Source: Hybos culiciformis | Lineage: Eukaryota > Arthropoda > Insecta > Diptera > Hybotidae | Direction of reading: 5' to 3' | Assembly (NCBI GenBank): GCA_964007475.1 | Contig: OZ023274.1 | Coordinates: 95,613,750 to 95,677,749, forward strand | Length of the DNA: 64,000 nt | Notes under the pieces: model-generated | What the model saw: the letters and a program-made list of their open reading frames with translations, nothing else | What the model was told of the DNA's origin: nothing | Database searches by the model: none | Shown here: in pieces, positions 58,401 through 64,000 of the stretch | Layout: every line of letters starts with the position of its first letter | Position numbering within the stretch: the first letter of the stretch is position 1 | Translations under genes and position numbers: made by a program

Positions 58401-61400
58401 CTCTACAGATAAAAAATAACCGAAAATGTATATATACTTATATATATATGATATTTTTTATGCACACACTTTCTTTTTATGCTAAAGTGTGGGAGTGTAA
58501 ATAAATAGATATATAGATTAACGTATTAAGGTTTTTATATATCCTTTTGGGAAAATGAAATAAATGGCATATAAATTAAAAGCAGATTTTCAGTTAGCAT
58601 AAATATTTTTAATATGCATGTTCATAACATTTACATAATTTATATACATATACATAGTTAGCATAATGATATAATCTCATTAAAAAAAAAAAAGAAGAAA
58701 AACACTATTTTTTTGTTCAAAATTAATTTCATTTATTTAAAGTGAATTATAGCACGAGTTGAGTATATTGCAGCAAATAGTGGTTGAAAATTTTTGTCGG
58801 AAAACAGTGAATAAATAATATTTATGAAATTTCATAGAGTGGGTTTGGGTACTATATGCATATAGCGAATATTTTTTTTTATTGCTGGGAATAAAAAAAA
58901 AATTTTATTAAAAATCAGAAAATAATTTATTTGAATTTTCTTATTACCGTACAAATTATGCATAAAAATGAATGACTAATTTTTGATGGGAAAAAATTCA
59001 ATGCATAAATAAAATTGAATTTTGTTTAATGAATAAAATAGGAACGCAGTAGTTTCTATAATTTATTTGCATATACAGCAGGTAGTTCTCTAAATTATCA
59101 TTAATTACATCCTTTTTGGATAAATTTTTGAATAAATGGCAAACATACACTCGTAATTAAATAATTATTTATATCCAATTATTATATCAAACAGATGGAT
59201 TCTAGAATAAGTTTTGTGACAATGTACATTATTTTATTATAAGTACACTGAAATAACACAGCTGTTGAAAATGGGACTAGTGAATTACTTTAGCAACATT
59301 AGTTACTTCTTAGAGTAAAGAATAATATACCGTATTTTTTCTTTATAATATACATCTGTTCATAATGTTGAAAGCAATATTCGTAGTATACTTTTAATAC
59401 TGCTAACAAACTGCAATATTTTAAGCACATTCTGTCTGCAGTTATAATCTTTCTATTATCTGATTTTTTACCAAATTTTTCTTTTTCAGTGTAAGTTCCA
59501 TCAATGTTTTTTTTTTAATTTCACAGATTAAATATACCCAAAAATTACCATATTTGAAATTATGTTTTTGTCACCGTATTATTGTATCCTGAACATTAAA
59601 ACGATAGAAAAAATAAACAAATGACTGAACTAATTACCAATTTTCCAATTAAAATTAAATACATTAAAAATTATTGGTAAATTTTACATATGTATACTTA
59701 ATAATTTCTACAGACCATTGACATTTTTTGGCCACAAATTAACTTTTAAACGATTTTAATATTGACATTCAGTTTAGAAACAAATTATAAATTTATTTTA
59801 TAATTGTTCATTGTATATCTCATAAAATATTTGTAACATTATAAAATTTAAAGGATATCAGACAGGCATATCCAATTACTAAATAATAAATTTTAAATTC
59901 CCAAACTATCATAAAATAAAAGTACATATACATTCTGTATAGGAATAAGGTAACTTTATTCATGAGTTATTCATTTGCAACAAAATCTTAGTTGGTGTTT
60001 ACTGATTATTATGTAGGTCTTAGATTGCATTTTCTTAATTCTAAATATTTACAGATACTTATTTTAATTCAAATATTTTCAAACTTAAATTATGATAGCT
60101 TTATTATTAGTAAAATTTGTGCGAAAGGTTCGAACTAAATGATTTTTTTAACAGCATAATATTTCGCTTCAAAGATTGAAGTTTAATTTTAATTCCAGTA
60201 TAGTTTAAACTCACTTTCTTTTGATCTTCTTTTGAAAAAATTTACCTGTTAAAAAACATATTTCCATACACTACTGTACATTTCTTTGTTAAAAAAAAGT
60301 AATCATAAAATAAGAAAAATATTTCAATGTGTATAAGTACATTTTAAGTATCTGTATGTACAACATACATTGCGATTGCACAATGTGTACATATTATGTA
60401 CAGAAAAACAACATATTTTTCTAGGTGAAAATTGCAATGACATTTTTTTTTCTAATTTATAAAAAAAAATGTGTATATTAATCTATATGAGTATATAATG
60501 TACAATGTACACATGTTTTATACACTGTGAATATGAGTACAATATTTTTCATCCTCTATTTTAAATTACGTACTTTTATAGTTGGGAAAGTACATGCACG
60601 ATAATGGTACAAAAACATGAACGATAATATGAATTTTAAAGCTACATACATATAAATTTATATAAATATGTAGTTACATCATTAAATACAAGCACAGAGT
60701 TGAAAAAAATAAAAAACACTCTTTTTAATTTACTTTATACCGTAGTTGAATTTTCAATTAATTTTCTGTGCACATAACTGTCAGAAAATATACGAAAATC
60801 ATAAAAGAGGAAAAACTGCAAAATATGTAAGTTTGGTTGTATCTTATATTATGAAATAATAATAATAATAAACATACAGTAGATGCATGAACATACATAT
60901 GTACGTACAATAATAATAATACACTTACGTCAAACAACTGAAATTATATAAATGTATGTAAAGAAGTATGGGCAAAATCAAATAAATTGATGGTCATTAA
61001 AAGTTTAATAGGTTTTTGAATAAAAAATGTATACATGAATTAGATTATTATTTTTTGTTTTATAATAATTTTGAGTAATTTGAATAAATAAGTATATTTA
61101 TTGTATTTCCTACCTAATTTTGTATAATGTATAAATATGAATATAATTTCTTATTTGTTTTTTTTTTAGTTATTGATTTATAAATTCATTAATATTTAAA
61201 TTAATGATCAATTTTTTTTAAATATAGAAAATAAAAAAAAACCCAGTTTTGAAGGTAGAATTATAAGTTTTTTTTTTATTTAAGAATCTATTTTAAAGTA
61301 TATTTTTTGTATTGAGAAAGTACGCACATAATATACATTTATTAATATAAAAGAAAAATTGAATTATTAAAAAGAACTGTTGAATGATGGTCTTCGCTTT

Positions 61401-61523
61401 CCTTGTTCATATTGGAAAAAATTTGATACCACGAACTTGCAGTATAATATAATAATATATAATATAAAAAATTAATTAGTCTATTTATCCTTATTCTTCA
61501 TTCATAATGCATGTTTTTTTTAT
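54226..61523. other. AT-rich DNA without a recognisable gene
   Basis: No splice-supported coding exon, RNA gene or clear transposon was recognised. It contains an (AAT)n microsatellite at 55426-55493 and TGTACATA-rich sequence near 60.35-60.5 kb. It may be spacer, or intron of a plus-strand gene if the candidate exons at 61809 and 63947 are real. Confidence 0.6.
55426..55493. repeat. (AAT)n / (ATG)n microsatellite
   Basis: Near-continuous AAT triplets, with one AGT interruption, passing into ATGATGATG at the right end. Confidence 0.9.
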
Positions 61524-61530
61524 ATCTAAC

Positions 61531-61750
61531 CATAGATTAAGAATACAGAAAGATTTATAGCTTCATACAACATTTTTTCAGCCTTTTTTGGTATTTTTAT
61601 GTGAAGGTGTTAGTAAAACTAAATAAAATTCTTTTCATATATTGATAATTATCACGTATTTTATTTTGTTTTACTAACACATTCACATAAAAATACCAAA
61701 AATAATGTTGTATGAAGCTAACAATCTATGAGCTATATTCTTAATCTATG
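61531..61750. mobile_element. CATAG/CTATG MITE, full-length copy (220 bp)
   Basis: Long inverted repeats: CATAGATTAAGAATACAGAA and GTATTTTTATGTGAA-type arms pair with TTCACATAAAAATACC and ATTCTTAATCTATG. The target duplication is 7 bp, ATCTAAC, at 61524-61530 and 61751-61757. The element is nearly a complete palindrome with centre near 61645. No ORF. Confidence 0.92.
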
Positions 61751-61808
61751 ATCTAACCTAACTTTAAAACAATGTTATTTAATAAATAATATTTATTTTT
61801 TATTACAG

Positions 61809-61925
61809 ATTGTATTTGGAAGAAATGGAGTTGTGGATAAAGGGGGCGATATTAACCCCAACATCAGAATTATTTTCAAGGCAGAAATTATAGGCAATTT
61901 AAATACAACTATAGAGGAAAAATAG
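61809..61925 (+). other. Possible terminal coding exon, unassigned
   Basis: A clear acceptor (TTTTTATTACAG) precedes 117 bp that are much less AT-rich than the surroundings. Two frames stay open to a stop. One reads IVFGRNGVVDKGGDINPNIR and ends TAG at 61923. The other reads LYLEEMELWIKGAILTPTSE and ends TAG at 61891. I recognise neither protein. It could be the last exon of a plus-strand gene or a transposon-derived relic. Confidence 0.3.
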
Positions 61926-61929
61926 TAAC

Positions 61930-63105
61930 AGAATTTTAATTTTTAAGTAGTTTTGTAAGTATTTCGTAATTTACTTATATTGTATAATATATACATCATT
62001 ATATTTATTTCATTTTAATGTCCTTTAATATTTTAATGATAAATGTTGTTACTAAGAATACAATTTATTTATAAAATTTAATCAAAATTTTCGAAAATTT
62101 TATTTATGTAATTAATTCTATATTAATTTTTAATTGCCATCATGGTCATTGTACTTATAGGAGTGAATTTTTTTTCCCCATTTTTAATTATATACTTTAT
62201 TGTTGGATGACATGTTCATAATATTTTCATAATAAAAATTATGTTCATAAGCGAAATTACTCAGAAATTAATTTCACCATTAAATAATTTGAATTCATTT
62301 CCACTTCACCACCACAAATAATCTAAATTTCAACAAGTATATTTATTAAATTATAGGTATGCACTTTATGCAACAATGTATATAGTTTTCAAATAAAAAT
62401 TTACTATGAAATATGAAATCATTTTAATTTTGGGGAACGTTTTCAAAAGCAAAATTGGTCTGGACAGAGCAGAAATGATGAACATGCAGCACATTTACAT
62501 TTCTCATTTGAATTAATTTAGAAGCTGTTGTAACTATTAGTCTATATTACCGACATATGTTTTGAACTGTTTTACTCAAAAGTTGAATTCTTAATAAAAA
62601 ATATTTCATTGAATAACTATAACGAACATATTTATATCCATAAACAGATGCAAACATAGTAGAATAGACTTACAAGTATATAGACGACTAGAATTTTAAT
62701 ATTATTCCTGAGCTTGCACTTGAGATTATAATAATTTATTAACATTATGTATATTTAATGTAATATAATGTATTATTACATCAATAATAAAAACTTTAAA
62801 ATATAAATTAAAAACTTATTTTTTTGTTATAACAAGATATCCAAAAACTTTAACCATTAAAAAAAAGTTTTTTTTTTTTGCAAAGAAAAGTACAAAAAAA
62901 AAAAATAAATAAAATTCAAGATTAAAAATAAAATTTGTTGGCAAAAATATGAAATTTATTTTTTTCAAAATAATTATTAATATTTCTTTTATGGAGTGAG
63001 ATTTGCATGAATGGAGAAAAATATTAACATTAAATTGTATATACTCTCACGTCATTTATCTACAATATTTGAGATCTGTACATTGTATTTGTTTTGACGT
63101 ATTAT
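61930..63105. other. AT-rich DNA, no gene seen
   Basis: Homopolymers and short (TA)n; no coding or structural signal recognised. Confidence 0.6.
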
Positions 63106-63112
63106 ATTATAG

Positions 63113-63329
63113 CATAGATTAAGAATACAGAAAGATTGGAAGCTTCATACAACATTTTTTCAGTCTTTTTTGGTATTTTTATGTGAAGGTGTTAGTAAAA
63201 CTAAATAAAATTCTTTTCATATATTGATAATTATCACGTATTTTATTTTGTTTTACTAACACATTCACATAAAAATACCAAAAATAATGTCGTATGAAGC
63301 TTCCCATCTTTCTGTATTCTTAATCTATG
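63113..63329. mobile_element. CATAG/CTATG MITE, second full-length copy (217 bp)
   Basis: Nearly identical to 61531-61750 over its full length (differences mainly in the subterminal GATTGGAAGCTTCATACAAC). The 7-bp duplication is ATTATAG (63106-63112 and 63330-63336). The two copies are about 1.4 kb apart and in the same orientation. Confidence 0.92.
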
Positions 63330-63946
63330 ATTATAGGTAATTAAAATATAGACAAAGAACTAAAATAGAAAACAAGGCCAGATATTTTGCTGTTGTTGTT
63401 GAATTTTTCCTCAAATTTATGTTTCCCACAGTCTTGTTCAAAAGGAAGAAATAGCTTAGAATTTGTACTTATCCATTCCCAACAGTGTTTATTTATTCAA
63501 AATAAAGACCAAGGATAATATTTCAATAACATTGATTCCCATAATAATATGGGTTTGTTACAAGAAACTGAAAGTTGTTTGTTTGAAAATTTCGATACAA
63601 TTTTTTTTTTTATGATTCTTTTATTTGGCACGAAATATTTATCCTAATAATTTATATTAAAGATAATTTTTTATTTTGTACATTCTCTTAATATATATAT
63701 GATGTATATATATATATTTTTTATATGAAATAATATAATGGATAATCCTATATAGTCATAATAACCATAATAAATTATAATATTGCATTTTTCATTAAAA
63801 TTAAAATTAAAAAAAAAAAAAATAAAATATTCTTTCTAATTTTTATTAGGATAAATGGAAAACATTTTTTTTGAACATTTGAATAATTTTCATAATTAAT
63901 GTTGTATTTAACTTTTTATTTTTTTTTTTTTTCAAAATATTTTCAG

Positions 63947-64000
63947 GATGTCCTGCACGATTTCAGGGCCACCAACGGAGTGTAGACTCCGTGGTATGGG
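63947..64000 (+). other. Possible 5' part of a coding exon cut by the window edge
   Basis: A strong acceptor (polypyrimidine tract, then ATATTTTCAG) precedes 54 bp of about 60% GC, in sharp contrast to the AT-rich flank. Two frames are open: MSCTISGPPTECRLRGMG and CPARFQGHQRSVDSVVW; the third stops. The composition change is typical of a coding exon in this genome, but the protein is not recognised. Confidence 0.4.

Overview
The window is AT-rich, intron-containing animal nuclear DNA, most likely from an insect. The L-type calcium-channel tail resembles insect Ca-alpha1D, introns are short GT-AG introns, intergenic DNA is full of A/T homopolymers, and several kinds of small DNA transposon are present. 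The species cannot be named from sequence alone. No bacterial-type operons, CRISPR arrays or intact rRNA/tRNA genes were seen.

Left part, plus strand (1-8.2 kb): the last six exons of a voltage-gated L-type (Cav1) calcium-channel alpha1 subunit run from the window edge to a stop at 2543. A short decayed non-LTR retrotransposon fragment follows, then two back-to-back foldback/MITE elements (3461-3875 and 3914-4401). Next comes a complete six-exon gene for the ribosome-biogenesis WD40 protein BOP1 (4704-8122). From 8.2 to 25.8 kb I find no supportable gene. This stretch holds low-complexity DNA, a CpG-dense pocket at about 9.9 kb, and two hAT-type MITEs with perfect 8-bp target-site duplications.

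Middle part, minus strand (25.8-54.3 kb): a tandem array of six Cys-loop receptor genes of the divergent nicotinic acetylcholine receptor type. I name them A to F by increasing coordinate. Complete copies have eight exons with almost identical lengths (about 58/149/51/110/395/147/182/249 nt) and encode 443-451 aa with a signal peptide, Cys-loop, four membrane segments and an unusually short TM3-TM4 loop. A and F keep the loop-C Tyr-x-Cys-Cys motif and the loop-B Trp. The four central copies (B-E), which form a ~4-5 kb tandem duplication, have lost those ligand-binding residues. Of these four only E is intact. B has one in-frame stop, C is split by a hAT MITE, and D is truncated, carries an element in exon 6 and has a small inverted piece of exon 5.

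Because the duplicated units are near-copies of each other, they supply empty sites for many young insertions. These allow target-site duplications to be read directly: 8 bp for three hAT MITEs, 7 bp for a CATAG/CTATG family, TA for a large palindromic element and TTAA for a nested composite. The nested composite contains two 5S-rRNA-like modules. The right part (54.3-64 kb) is mostly featureless AT-rich DNA with two full-length copies of the 7-bp-TSD MITE and two possible plus-strand exons (about 61.81 kb and at the right edge) that I could not assign.
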